Positions 15,915 to 25,133 of a stretch of 35,889 bases of DNA are shown piece by piece. The position numbers and the translations under genes were made by a program. The first letter of the stretch is position 1. The number at the start of each line of letters is the position of its first letter. Origin of the DNA: Roseiflexus sp. (lineage in GTDB: Bacteria > Chloroflexota > Chloroflexia > Chloroflexales > Roseiflexaceae); NCBI GenBank assembly GCA_025062325.1, contig JANXAL010000012.1:1-35889 (forward strand), in the 5' to 3' direction. The notes beneath the pieces were generated by a model. That model was not told where the DNA came from. It saw nothing but the letters and a program-made list of their open reading frames with translations, and did not search any database.

Positions 15915-16037
15915 TATCTCTTCATAAGCCGCGGGCCACGGTTGCAAAGCCTGCCTGCGTGGGCTAATACTGGATGCATTCCTCTAGACTCTATAAGCGC
16001 GGGCTACTGAAAGCGAAGCTTGCTACGATAAATTGTA

Positions 16038-16424
16038 CTAAGCCGTGATCGTTGGCGCGGATAGCAGGTATTGGACGTACTCGATCAAACTGTCCAGGTC
16101 GAAGGGTTTATCAACATAATCGACACAGCCAAGAGCCTGCGCCCGGGATCGCTTGATAAGCGTGGTATAGACGGTTGCACCGAGGATAGGAACGGCTGCA
16201 ATCTCTGGGAGGGTACGCAATTGACGCACGGTTTCCCAGGCCGGTTGACCGGGGAGTGAAAGCGAACAGAGGATCAGATCAGGTCGTATGCCAGAGCAGA
16301 TGTGGTCCAGAGCGTTTGATGGTGCGGCTTCGATGACGTGATAGCCAGAGAAGCGCAGCAGACGAGCGAGAATGTCACGGTGATCGGGAGCTTCATCAAC
16401 GATAAGAATGGTGCGATGCGCCAT
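16038..16424 (-). CDS. Receiver-domain protein lacking the phosphoacceptor Asp
   Basis: The 128-residue product is a stand-alone CheY-like receiver: TILIVDEAPDHRDILARLLRFSGY at the start, PDLILCSLSLPG in the middle and DYVDKPFD at the end. Asp10 and Glu11 form the usual acidic pair and Lys105 is conserved. The residue that should be the phosphorylated Asp, in the PDLILxDLxLPG pattern, is Ser54 (codon TCG). It therefore probably cannot be phosphorylated in the normal way and may be a pseudo-receiver. AGAGGG lies just before the ATG. It is divergent from holB with a 50- to 80-base intergenic region. No histidine kinase is nearby. Confidence 0.85.
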   Translation of the reverse strand: MAHRTILIVDEAPDHRDILARLLRFSGYHVIEAAPSNALDHICSGIRPDLILCSLSLPGQPAWETVRQLRTLPEIAAVPILGATVYTTLIKRSRAQALGCVDYVDKPFDLDSLIEYVQYLLSAPTITA

Positions 16425-16505
16425 GCAGCCCTCTTACGTAGTTCGTAGCGTTTCTACCATAATTAGAACTGGTGGTACTTGTTGAAAGATACGGCTTATC
16501 AAGTG

Positions 16506-17570
16506 ATGATCGAATTGTCAGACAACTGGGGTATTGTCGGGCACGAATGGGCTGTCGAGTTTCTGCGACGCTCGATTGCCAGCAATCATCTTGCGCATGC
16601 GTATCTTATTAGCGGTCCGGAAGGCGTAGGGAAGGCATTGCTGGCGCTCCGATTGGCGCAGGCGCTCAACTGCGAGCAGGCAGGCGTCGATCCATGTCTG
16701 CGCTGCCGGGCGTGCCAGCGGATTGAACGCAGTAATCATCCGGATGTGCGCATCGCTGGAATGGCAACGCAGGCGGCAGGCGCCAAAGCCGACGATGCCG
16801 CGCGGCAGAAAGAATTGAAGATTGATACGGTACGCGAGTGGCAGCGCGATATCACGCTAAAGCCTTATGAAGGGCGACGGCGAGTCTTCATTCTGCACGA
16901 CGCAGAAAAGTTGAATGAAGCTGCGTCGAATGCGATGCTGAAAACCCTGGAAGAACCGCCTCCCTATGCGACACTCGTTCTGGTGGCGCATACGGCGGGC
17001 AGCCTGCTGCCGACGATTGTTTCACGCTGTCAGTTGCTGCGGTTGCGACCATTGCCGCGCGCGCAGGTGGCAGCGGCGCTGCGTGAGCGGTGGAACCTGG
17101 CGGCTGGCGACGCCGAACTCCTGGCGGCATGGAGCGGCGGACGGATCGGATGGGCGCTACGTCTGATCGAGGCGCCGGATGCACTGGCAGCACGCCAGCA
17201 GCGACTGGATGAACTGCTGGCGCTTGCCGACCAACCGCTGGTGGTCAGGCTCCGTTGGGCGGAGGAATGCGCAAAAGCCTATCGTGCTGGCGAGCAGACG
17301 GCGGTGTTCGAGACGCTTGACCTGTGGCAGAGCTGGTGGCGCGATGTGCTGCTGACCGCCGCTGGATGTCCACAGGCGATTATCCATATTGATCGCCGCG
17401 AAGCTCTTGCAGCAGCGGCAGCACAGTACACCGTCTCTGATCTCCATGCCTTCGTTTCAAGCATCTCCCTGGCAGCACAACGTCTACGCGATAATGTCAA
17501 CCCTCAACTCGCGCTCGAAGGCATGGTGCTGGCGATGCCGGAGCGACAAGCGCCGCAAGCAAGGAAATGA
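16506..17570 (+). CDS. holB: DNA polymerase III delta-prime subunit
   Basis: Clamp-loader subunit that helps open and load the sliding clamp. It starts with DNWGIVGHEWAVEFLRRSI, then AHAYLISGPEGVGKALL, a Walker A whose final Ser/Thr is Ala, a Cys cluster (C-x7-C-x2-C-x2-C) that binds zinc, LEEPPPYATLVLVA and the SRC motif (TIVSRCQLLRL). Delta-prime is known not to hydrolyse ATP, so the altered Walker A fits. The reading frame extends upstream to a TTG at 16479, nine codons earlier; I prefer the ATG because the conserved sequence starts right after it. Its stop overlaps the next gene (ATGA). Confidence 0.9.
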   Translation: MIELSDNWGIVGHEWAVEFLRRSIASNHLAHAYLISGPEGVGKALLALRLAQALNCEQAGVDPCLRCRACQRIERSNHPDVRIAGMATQAAGAKADDAARQKELKIDTVREWQRDITLKPYEGRRRVFILHDAEKLNEAASNAMLKTLEEPPPYATLVLVAHTAGSLLPTIVSRCQLLRLRPLPRAQVAAALRERWNLAAGDAELLAAWSGGRIGWALRLIEAPDALAARQQRLDELLALADQPLVVRLRWAEECAKAYRAGEQTAVFETLDLWQSWWRDVLLTAAGCPQAIIHIDRREALAAAAAQYTVSDLHAFVSSISLAAQRLRDNVNPQLALEGMVLAMPERQAPQARK

Positions 17571-18205
17571 AACACCTTCTGCATCAGGCATCTCTGGCGT
17601 TTGACAAAGGCCGATATGACGAAGCCGAACGCCTTTATGCAGCGGCTCTAGCTGCAGGTTCAAGTTCTGAGCGTGAGTTGTATAAGAAAGCTGCGCATGG
17701 TCTGGCGTTCGCATACTGCTTCCGGGGCAAATTCGATCAGGCGCGCGAGCTGTACGCAAATCTGTATCGTCTTGTGCAGGAAGCGCGCGATATGCCGTGG
17801 CAGGCTATTGTGCTCCATCAGCGAGGAGTCGTCGAGCGGATGGCAGGTGAGTTCGATAGAGCTCTGGCGATCTTTCAAGAAGAGTATCGTTTCCGCGCAT
17901 CGCATCTTCCCGACGATCTCGCCGGTTTCGCCGCGAATCTCTACGAGCAGGGGTATATCCTTCTGAAATCAGGCGATGCAGCGCACGCCAGAATGATCAT
18001 GCATCGTTCCCTGGAAATAGCGCAGCAGGCAAACGATGCCATGTGTCTAGGGTGTGCGTATCGCGGTCTGGGCGAAATCTACGCCGCACTGAACGAGCGA
18101 GATCAGGCCAGAGTCTATTTCTCGCTCAGTGAACAGGCTTTCCGACAGGCTGGCGATCTGATCGCTGCGGAAGAGGTTCAGCAACTGGCTGCATCGTCCC
18201 TTTGA
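17567..18205 (+). CDS. TPR-repeat protein
   Basis: The 212-residue protein is built of helical repeats resembling TPR units: FDKGRYDEAERLYAAAL, FRGKFDQARELYANLY, MAGEFDRALAIFQEEY, KSGDAAHARMIMHRSLEIA and ALNERDQARVYFSLSEQAF. Such repeats mediate protein contacts. There is no signal peptide or catalytic domain, so it is cytoplasmic and its partner is unknown. The ATG overlaps the holB stop, so the two are translationally coupled. Its 3' end overlaps the convergent FGGY kinase by 28 bases. Confidence 0.75.
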   Translation: MKHLLHQASLAFDKGRYDEAERLYAAALAAGSSSERELYKKAAHGLAFAYCFRGKFDQARELYANLYRLVQEARDMPWQAIVLHQRGVVERMAGEFDRALAIFQEEYRFRASHLPDDLAGFAANLYEQGYILLKSGDAAHARMIMHRSLEIAQQANDAMCLGCAYRGLGEIYAALNERDQARVYFSLSEQAFRQAGDLIAAEEVQQLAASSL

Positions 18206-19698
18206 TCATCCCTTTGAACAATCTTCCTGTACAGCGCCTGCTGGCGCGCGATTGCTTCGCGATAGCGCGCGTGATTGTTCAGGTCGGGAACAAACCTGGC
18301 GGCATTCGCTGCCGCAACCTCTGCGTCTACCGTAATACCCAGCGCATCGAGCGCCAGGAGCGCTGCACCTCTGGCGCTCACTTCAGACTCTGCGGCAACG
18401 GTCAACGGTCGCCCTAGCACATCGGTCACGATCTGCATCCAGGCAGGCGATGACAGCAGTGCACCGCCGCCTGCGACGAAAACCGACGGCGTGACTTCCG
18501 CCTGCTCAATCTGTTCCAGAATGAGCGCAAACCGGCAGGCAACGGCTTCCATGCCAGCGCGCAGGATATCGAGCGGCGTCACCCCTAGCGACAGACCAGC
18601 AATCGTAGCGCGCACATTCCCAGCCCAGCCGGGGCTGCGTTCACCTGCCCAAAACGGCAGGATCGTCAACCCATGACCATCGGGCGGGAGCGCCGCCAGC
18701 GCCCGATCAAGCGTGTCCGGGTCCTCGTCGATCCGCAGCGTCTCGCGCAGCCAAGCGACGATGTTTCCGCCTTCGCTGGTAGCGCCGCCGAGCAAGGCGC
18801 GATGACGATCAATCCGATAACACCACAAACCGGGTGGAACACGTTCCACATCCGGCAGCGTTACGCGCAACGCGCCGGTCGTGCCGATGGTGAGTGCAGC
18901 GTGGGTTGGACGAAGGCATCCGCTGCCGACATTGGCTGCCGCACCATCGCCAATCGCGGGGAACCATGGGATCTCAGCCAGTTCCGCCCAGCGCGCCGTA
19001 TGTTCAGGAAGAAGGCCTTGAATCGGCGCATCGCGATCAACCAGCGGCGCCAGTTGACCGGGTCGAACGCCGAGATCGCCCAGCAAGCGGAGATCCCACG
19101 ATAGCATCTTGCGATCAAGCAGACCTGTCCAGGAAGCGGCGGAATAACTGATGCGCCGCCGACCGAACAAGCGCAACTCCAGATAATCGCCGAGCGTTGC
19201 CCAGGATGCCGCCTGGCGAAAGATCGCCGGGCGCGTTCGGCGGATCCAGGTGAGTTGCGCGGGCCAGTAACCGGTACGTAGCAGGCATCCAGTGCGTTGA
19301 TGAACCTCGCACTCATCGAAGCGCGCCCGCAGTGCAGCCGCGTCCTGAGCGCAGCGGGTATCGGCGTATGTAAAGATCGGGGTAAGAGGAGCGCCGTGCT
19401 GGTCAAGCGCCAGTAACGTCGCTGCCAGGGTTGTAACGGCGACGCCGCCAAGAGCGCTGGGAGGAGCCAGCGCTGCGACTTGCGCCAGCGCCGTATCCAG
19501 GCAGCGTCCGACAGTGTCGAATAGAGCGCTGGCATCGATCTCTGCAGCGCCATCAGGCGCTGTGCGCACCGCAACCGACTCGCGGGCGCCAATTCCTGCC
19601 ACGCGCCATCCCCGCGCATCGAACACCAGCGCGCGCACCGCAGATGTGCCAATATCGAGCGACAGAATGAACGGCAGCGCGGCATCCTTCAGGGTCAT
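18178..19698 (-). CDS. FGGY-family carbohydrate kinase (gluconokinase-like)
   Basis: Phosphorylates a sugar or sugar acid with ATP. The 506-residue length is standard. Visible motifs include the N-terminal phosphate loop SLDIGTSAVRALVFDARG, the second-domain IGTTGALRV and the adenosine site VAGGGALLSSPAWMQI. The SLDIGTS(A/S)VRAL start is closer to FGGY gluconokinases than to xylulose or glycerol kinases, but substrate calls in this family are weak. It is the last gene of the minus-strand polysaccharide series, 9 bases after the PAP2 gene. Confidence 0.85.
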   Translation of the reverse strand: MTLKDAALPFILSLDIGTSAVRALVFDARGWRVAGIGARESVAVRTAPDGAAEIDASALFDTVGRCLDTALAQVAALAPPSALGGVAVTTLAATLLALDQHGAPLTPIFTYADTRCAQDAAALRARFDECEVHQRTGCLLRTGYWPAQLTWIRRTRPAIFRQAASWATLGDYLELRLFGRRRISYSAASWTGLLDRKMLSWDLRLLGDLGVRPGQLAPLVDRDAPIQGLLPEHTARWAELAEIPWFPAIGDGAAANVGSGCLRPTHAALTIGTTGALRVTLPDVERVPPGLWCYRIDRHRALLGGATSEGGNIVAWLRETLRIDEDPDTLDRALAALPPDGHGLTILPFWAGERSPGWAGNVRATIAGLSLGVTPLDILRAGMEAVACRFALILEQIEQAEVTPSVFVAGGGALLSSPAWMQIVTDVLGRPLTVAAESEVSARGAALLALDALGITVDAEVAAANAARFVPDLNNHARYREAIARQQALYRKIVQRDDQRDDAASC

Positions 19699-19707
19699 AC
19701 GTTGAGC

Positions 19708-20337
19708 CTATGCCAGCGCCAGAAACGAAACGGTGACAACCATTGCAGCGACTGCCAGACCGGCGATCACCTGCCCCGGTGTGTGGTTGCGCGTTCGCAC
19801 CCTCGCCCAGGCGACGGCGCCCGCGCATATCCAGAAGACGACTCCCAGAATATTCGAATAGATAAGCGCCAGGGTCGCCAGCGCACCGATCGCCGCACCA
19901 TGCATACTGATCTTCCAGATCAGATTGATCAAACCGCAGATGATCCCGATGCCCAGCATGCCGACCGTCAACGCCAGAAACGGTCGCGGCGCGTCCAGCG
20001 CCAGGAGCAGCACAATGGTTAGCAAGACCGACACAGTGCCAAAAACGTACAGTTCATTCCGCTCGTGCCGCACCGATACATCGGCATCACTGAACCCTCC
20101 CTGGCGCAATCGCACCAGGTAATACAGGACAGATGGCACGGTCTGGAAGACAATAATGCCACCGACCCATGCCAGACCCGCTTCGTCCAGCGTCTGAAGA
20201 CCGATCAGAAGGTAGGCGGCGATAGTGACGAACACCGGGTTGAAGATCTGCGACAGCAATCTGGCAAGGAGAAGACTGCGGCTCTCCATCTCGTCGGAGT
20301 CGAGCGTTTCACCGGAGAGCTCTGGTTGTTGCCTCAT
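19708..20337 (-). CDS. PAP2-family membrane protein
   Basis: Six or so hydrophobic helices and the two PAP2-like motifs KISMHG (catalytic His region) and RVRTRNHTPGQVIAG. PAP2 enzymes remove phosphate from lipid phosphates or pyrophosphates. The third motif normally ends HxxxD; here it reads HTPGQ, a variant seen in some uncharacterised members, so activity is uncertain. Within a polysaccharide cluster a lipid-carrier phosphatase is a sensible guess. The ATG at 20337 has GGGAG upstream and overlaps the glycosyltransferase 3' end by 29 bases; Met17 is an alternative start. Confidence 0.75.
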   Translation of the reverse strand: MRQQPELSGETLDSDEMESRSLLLARLLSQIFNPVFVTIAAYLLIGLQTLDEAGLAWVGGIIVFQTVPSVLYYLVRLRQGGFSDADVSVRHERNELYVFGTVSVLLTIVLLLALDAPRPFLALTVGMLGIGIICGLINLIWKISMHGAAIGALATLALIYSNILGVVFWICAGAVAWARVRTRNHTPGQVIAGLAVAAMVVTVSFLALA

Positions 20338-21511
20338 GCAATGCTCCCGTTGATAACGAGTAATAGTGTTCGATAATCTGCCGGGCAGACGCTTCCCAAC
20401 GAAATCGTCGCGCCCGTTCCAGACCCGCCTGCCGGAGTCGATCGCGCAGAGCGCTATCTTGCAACAGGCGGATCATCCCTGCTGAGAGTGCGTTCACGTC
20501 ATCAGCCGGCGCCAGGAGGGCCGCGTCGCCCACCACCTCCGGGAGACTCGAATTGTCGGATGTTATCACCGGCGTCCCACACGCCAGCGCTTCCAGCGGC
20601 GGCAGCCCAAACCCCTCATAGATCGAGGGATACACGAATACCCGCGCAAGATTATACACGATTGGCAGGTCAGCATCCGCCACGAAGTCAAGCAAAAGCA
20701 CCCGATCCTGCAATCTCAGGCGCTCGATAGTCTTGAACACCGGCTGATACATCCATCCCCGTCGACCGGCAATCACCAGAAAGAGGTCGTCCCTGCCGAT
20801 GCGCAGCGCTGTCGGGTCGATACGGGCAAAGGCTTCCAGCAGACGCACCAGATTCTTGCGCGGCTCTATTGTCCCGACGAACAGGATGAAGCACGACGGC
20901 AGACGCAACCGCTGACGCACCGGCTCACATACCTCCGGCGGCAGCGGACGAAACCGTTCATCAACCGCCGGGTACACCACACTCACTCGCTCAGGGGCGA
21001 CGTTCAGCAGGCGCTGCAGGTCACGCCGCGTCGACTCTGAGTCGGCCACGATGATATCGGCGCGGCGCAGAGCGCGTGGCACAGCATCGCGCAGAAATGC
21101 GGCCACGCCGGGAACTGCGCACTCTGGATGCACCATATACGACAGGTCGTGGATGGTAACAAGAGTGCGGGCGCGGGTCGGCGGCGCTACGAAATCAGGC
21201 GCGTGCAGAACATCGAGCGGACCGGTCAGCCACTCGATTGGCAAGGGGATACGCAACCGATGCCACAACTGCGTTAGACGACGGGGCGGCAGCGGAATGG
21301 GAACCGCGCGGGTAAACGGATGCGATGCGCAGAGGCGACGCACCTCGCGCAGATAGGGAGGAGAATCGGCGCCGGGAAAGCCAGCAGCGTAGAACAGGGT
21401 GAAGCGAATATCAGGACTTTGAGCCAGAATGGCGCCTATCAGTTCGCGTGTATAGCGCCCGATGCCAGCTCCCTGCCAGGCGCCAGCCGTAAAATCAATG
21501 CCGACGTGCAT
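20309..21511 (-). CDS. GT4-family glycosyltransferase (mannosyltransferase-like)
   Basis: The 400-residue GT-B enzyme starts MHVGIDFTAGAWQGAGIGRYTREL, has HAPDFVAPP and HDLSYMVHPE in the acceptor domain, FVGTIEPRKNLVRLLEAFAR at the start of the donor domain and PSIYEGFGLPPLEALACGTPVI with the retaining E-x7-E pattern. This is the usual pattern of GT4 mannosyltransferases such as those of polysaccharide clusters. The start at 21511 follows the family; a GTG at 21532 overlaps the stop of the upstream flippase-like gene and may be used instead. Product and linkage are unknown. Confidence 0.88.
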   Translation of the reverse strand: MHVGIDFTAGAWQGAGIGRYTRELIGAILAQSPDIRFTLFYAAGFPGADSPPYLREVRRLCASHPFTRAVPIPLPPRRLTQLWHRLRIPLPIEWLTGPLDVLHAPDFVAPPTRARTLVTIHDLSYMVHPECAVPGVAAFLRDAVPRALRRADIIVADSESTRRDLQRLLNVAPERVSVVYPAVDERFRPLPPEVCEPVRQRLRLPSCFILFVGTIEPRKNLVRLLEAFARIDPTALRIGRDDLFLVIAGRRGWMYQPVFKTIERLRLQDRVLLLDFVADADLPIVYNLARVFVYPSIYEGFGLPPLEALACGTPVITSDNSSLPEVVGDAALLAPADDVNALSAGMIRLLQDSALRDRLRQAGLERARRFRWEASARQIIEHYYSLSTGALHEATTRALR

Positions 21512-21528
21512 AGAACGGTCGCCTGTCG

Positions 21529-22641
21529 TCACCTGCGTTTACTGACGAGGTACAGGACGAACCCGATCACGACAATGCTCCAGAAATTGATCACTCGATC
21601 AAGCAATGTGACCGCGCCGCCAAGACTCGTTCCGACCTTGAAGAAGGTCAGCACGCCGGTAATCACTGTTTCGACAACGCCGAGACCGGCGGGCGTAAAG
21701 GGAACAGCGGTCAACAACGACGATGCCAGCGCGATGAAGATAATTGCCGACAGCGGCAGCGACAGCCCCTCGTGGCTGAGCGCCTGGATCACGAAGTAGA
21801 GGCGCATCCCTTCCAGCAGCCAGACGCCCGACGTCAGCACGATCAGTTTGGGCAAAATGCTGGGACGGAACGAGCGGAGCGCTGCATGTTCGAAGTTGCC
21901 GTAGACACCGACCAGGCGTTTTGGAATGAACCGCCGGATGATGGGGCTTAACCAGCGCATTCCTGCGAGACCGCTCACGATCACAACAACCAGCAGCGCG
22001 CCGAAGCCGAAGACGATCTGGGTGCCTTCCGGCATCTTCGCGCCGAACGTGAACCAGGCCGACAGCACCAGCAACCCAAACAACCCCAGCATGTCCAGGA
22101 GGCGCTCGGCGAAGATTGTGCCAAACGTCGCCGAAAACGACACGCGTCCATTCTGTTTCAGCAGATACCCGCGGTACGCATCGCCAAGCTTGGCGGGCAC
22201 CACACAGTTGGCGAACCATGAGAGATAGATATATTCCATCAGCGCAGGCAGCGACGCCCAACTCGTGCGCCCCTCGCGCACCGGCACATTCGCATTTTCC
22301 AGCAGCATACGCCAGCGCACGGCGCGTAACGGAAACGTGAGATAGAAGATGCCAAAACCGGCCAGCAGCAGCCATCCGTTCGCGCTGCGCATGTACTGCC
22401 ATGTCTGCTGGACATCGATATCAAAGCCGCGCACCGCAAAAACGACAATAGCGACTGCCAGCGCAAACGAGATGAGTGTGCGCGGGCTGCGCAGCGCTTT
22501 TGCCAGCGAGAATCCCTGTCGTTCGACTTCCTGAACTTCAGGGGGATCAGGCAGGTTGACCGATTCTTCGACGCCCGCGTCGCCGACTCGTTCCTTGATC
22601 ATCGCTGAACCATCCTCTCGTGATGCGGTCGAAACGTCCAT
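21529..22641 (-). CDS. Flippase-like membrane protein (LPG synthase TM/AglD family)
   Basis: After a polar N-terminus of about 50 residues the protein has eight or so hydrophobic helices with the family landmarks VPAKLGDAYRGYLLK and TAVPFTPAGLGVVE. This family includes the membrane half of MprF and proteins found with glycosyltransferases such as AglD, where a lipid-flipping or lipid-glycan role is suggested. Starts at 22641 or 22602 are possible; GAGAGG lies 11 bases before the latter. It sits between the UDP-sugar epimerase and a glycosyltransferase, supporting a role in glycan or glycolipid export. Confidence 0.8.
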   Translation of the reverse strand: MDVSTASREDGSAMIKERVGDAGVEESVNLPDPPEVQEVERQGFSLAKALRSPRTLISFALAVAIVVFAVRGFDIDVQQTWQYMRSANGWLLLAGFGIFYLTFPLRAVRWRMLLENANVPVREGRTSWASLPALMEYIYLSWFANCVVPAKLGDAYRGYLLKQNGRVSFSATFGTIFAERLLDMLGLFGLLVLSAWFTFGAKMPEGTQIVFGFGALLVVVIVSGLAGMRWLSPIIRRFIPKRLVGVYGNFEHAALRSFRPSILPKLIVLTSGVWLLEGMRLYFVIQALSHEGLSLPLSAIIFIALASSLLTAVPFTPAGLGVVETVITGVLTFFKVGTSLGGAVTLLDRVINFWSIVVIGFVLYLVSKRR

Positions 22642-22699
22642 TGGCTTGTCGAGATTGCATCAGTTTTTCAGAGGGCGCGCTTCCCTGCAAACTTCCTGC

Positions 22700-23653
22700 T
22701 CAGGCGCCATACTCGCTCTGATACCATTCCCAAAAGCGCGCCAGCCCTTCTTCTAGCGGCGTACACGGCCGAAATCCTAGCATCCGCGCCGCCTTGTCGA
22801 TCCGGGCATACGTGATCGGCGGGTCTGCCGCCGGTAAAGGCCGGACCTCTACCCTGGCGCGCAGACCAGTCACCCGCTCCAGCGTCGTGACGAAATCGAT
22901 CAACTGCACCGGACTCGAATGCCCCAAATTGAAGATTTCAAAAGCGTATCCGGCATCGAGCGCCGCTACAACGCCAGAAATAATGTCATCAATGTACGTC
23001 CAGTCGCGATAGACGCCTACCCCGCCGTTGAACAGCGTGATCGACGTTCCGGCGACCATCGCATCAACGAACAGATGCGGCGTCATGTCGGGGCGACCGC
23101 GTGGGCCGTACACGGTAAAGAAGCGCAGAATGCGCGTCGGTATGCCGTACTGACGATGCGCCGTATATGCCAGCACCTCTGCGGCCTTTTTCGTGGCAGC
23201 GTAGTATGACAGCGGTCGATCAGTCGGCGAGTCCTCAGACCAGGGCGTAGGCGCCATGCCATACACGGATGATGTGGACGCCAGCACCAGACCTTCAACA
23301 TTGTACCGCGCTGCCGTTTCCAGGACGATCAGCGTACCGCGAACATTGACATCTTCATACAGCGCAGGGTTGCGCATCGACGGTCGTGGACCGGCCATTG
23401 CGCCAATGTGCGCCACCCGCTGCGGTTGGTACTGCGCAAATACGTGGTCCATCACTTCCGCATCACGAAAGTCTGCTTCGATCAGCGTATAGCCGGGATG
23501 TGCGAGCGCGCGCGCAATGTTGCGTCGCTTCCGCGCCGGATCGTAGTAATCGTTGAAATTATCAATGCACACCACCTGATCGCCGCGCGCCAGCAACGCC
23601 TCGCTCAGGTGGCTGCCGATAAATCCCGCTCCGCCTGTAATGAGATAGCGCAT
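22700..23653 (-). CDS. UDP-glucuronate 4-epimerase-like SDR enzyme
   Basis: Extended short-chain dehydrogenase acting on a nucleotide sugar. The NAD site TGGAGFIGSH (7-15), the stretch DNFNDYYDPARKRRN typical of UDP-glucuronate epimerases, STSSVYG and the Tyr151-Lys155 pair (YYAATKK) are visible. These point to interconversion of UDP-glucuronate and UDP-galacturonate. The gene starts inside the last 49 bases of the O-antigen ligase-like gene. UXS, 1.5 kb upstream, uses the same UDP-glucuronate pool. Confidence 0.88.
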   Translation of the reverse strand: MRYLITGGAGFIGSHLSEALLARGDQVVCIDNFNDYYDPARKRRNIARALAHPGYTLIEADFRDAEVMDHVFAQYQPQRVAHIGAMAGPRPSMRNPALYEDVNVRGTLIVLETAARYNVEGLVLASTSSVYGMAPTPWSEDSPTDRPLSYYAATKKAAEVLAYTAHRQYGIPTRILRFFTVYGPRGRPDMTPHLFVDAMVAGTSITLFNGGVGVYRDWTYIDDIISGVVAALDAGYAFEIFNLGHSSPVQLIDFVTTLERVTGLRARVEVRPLPAADPPITYARIDKAARMLGFRPCTPLEEGLARFWEWYQSEYGA

Positions 23654-25107
23654 CGTGGTTGAATACGTTCAGCGCCGCGCGCAATTCCATCAACTATTGC
23701 CCACACGACTGCCAACTGAATGCCGAAATTGAGTACGTGCAGATTCTCGAACAGGTTATGCCCTGCCACTGCTGCGATGATACCACATCCGCCGACGGCT
23801 GTGCCGTACAAAACAGGATCGGTTGTGCGTCGAAGCGCACACACTGCTTGCCGGATCACCCCGCCAATCAACGCCAGGTATGCAATGAAGCCGATAATCC
23901 CCGCCTCCGCCGCTATGTGCAGATAATAGTTGTGCGCATGCCCGCGACTCGCATACCATGCGCCAACCGCAAACTCCGGGTACGCAACCGAGTAGTTGCC
24001 AGGACCGACGCCAAACAGCGGTGCAGAGCGGAACATCTCCCACCCTGCCTGCAGGTGCGCCATGCGCTCGACAACTGCGAAGTTCTCCGGGGTCACAGTC
24101 ACTGCCGCAGCGTCGAACCAAGCCACACTTCGCCAGATGCTCGTCAGACGCGCAACCAGCACCTCGGGCAGCATGCCTGCGATGGCGAGCAATGTCACCA
24201 CTATGCCGGTCGCTAACAGACCCAGGATGGCTGGTAGCGCGCGCCTGCCCAGGCTCAGCGCCATTCCCGCTACCCCGATGGCTGCTCCAATCCACGCCCC
24301 CCGCGAGAACGACGCGAGCAACGCTGCCAGCATTACCCCGGCAATCCCCCACAGAACCGCCGCGAGCAGCCAGTGACTCACGGCAGTCAGGCGATGCTGC
24401 GTACCCTTCTGCCAGGCGCTGCTGGTCGTTACGATCGCCAGCGCGAGCGCCAGCGGCCATGCCATGTTCAGGTACCCCGCAAATGAATTCGGTTGACCGA
24501 TCGTGCCGTATGCCCGCACATACGGCAGGCCAGGCGCGATCCGGAAGGTCGGCGGACCGTCGCCGGTTACAAACTGCACGATGCCGATGCCAGCACATAC
24601 GGCCGGGGCGATGAGCAGGCACACCAGCAGGTACAGGACATGCCAGCGCCGGGTAACGGCGCTCGCCGCTACCGTCCAGACCACCGCCGCAACAGTCCAG
24701 CGCAACGTCTCACGCAGCGCCTCTGTGCGCGAATATGGAGTTATACTGGCAGACAGCACCAGCGCGAAGAGCAATCCCCCCCACAGAAGCAGCATATCGG
24801 CGGGAAGCGGGTGATGCTCAATGCGCGCTAGGGTATGGAACACTCCGCTTCCCAGCGTCACCAGCAGCAGAGCCTGTGTGACCGACAGCCCCCCTGGCAG
24901 GATGACCAGTTCCTGCACCGGTACCGACAGCACCGCCATTCCAACTGCGAGAACCGGATGCGCCAGCGCCAGAACCAGCGCCAGCGCCGCACCCGCGATC
25001 AGCGCTGCCTGATCGAGTGGAGTGATCGCCAGGAGCGCTCCCAGCGTCACGGCGACAACCCAGAGAGCCGCCGGTATCCGAGAGGAAGAAGGTTGCGAGA
25101 TTGTCAA
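23605..25107 (-). CDS. O-antigen ligase/polymerase-like membrane protein
   Basis: The ~500-residue protein has about a dozen hydrophobic helices, and the Wzy/WaaL-type segment GVGPGNYSVAYPEF...RGHAHNYYLHIAAEAGIIGFIAY, where the HNxYL stretch lies in the periplasmic loop of this family. These enzymes join or polymerise lipid-linked glycans outside the membrane. I place the start at TTG 25107, preceded by AGGTGAGGA; GTG codons at 25119 and 25125 are alternatives, and the frame is open further into the upstream epimerase end. It overlaps the downstream epimerase gene by 49 bases. Neighbours fit polysaccharide assembly. Confidence 0.8.
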   Translation of the reverse strand: MTISQPSSSRIPAALWVVAVTLGALLAITPLDQAALIAGAALALVLALAHPVLAVGMAVLSVPVQELVILPGGLSVTQALLLVTLGSGVFHTLARIEHHPLPADMLLLWGGLLFALVLSASITPYSRTEALRETLRWTVAAVVWTVAASAVTRRWHVLYLLVCLLIAPAVCAGIGIVQFVTGDGPPTFRIAPGLPYVRAYGTIGQPNSFAGYLNMAWPLALALAIVTTSSAWQKGTQHRLTAVSHWLLAAVLWGIAGVMLAALLASFSRGAWIGAAIGVAGMALSLGRRALPAILGLLATGIVVTLLAIAGMLPEVLVARLTSIWRSVAWFDAAAVTVTPENFAVVERMAHLQAGWEMFRSAPLFGVGPGNYSVAYPEFAVGAWYASRGHAHNYYLHIAAEAGIIGFIAYLALIGGVIRQAVCALRRTTDPVLYGTAVGGCGIIAAVAGHNLFENLHVLNFGIQLAVVWAIVDGIARGAERIQPRCAISLQAERDLSAAT

Positions 25108-25133
25108 TGACGTCCTCACCTGCACCCCGGATT

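Noticed and set aside
15915-16037. Hairpin or small RNA between fabF and the receiver gene
   Set aside because: Two imperfect copies of ATAAGC(C)GCGGGC exist, but no strong stem or T tail supports a terminator or RNA gene.
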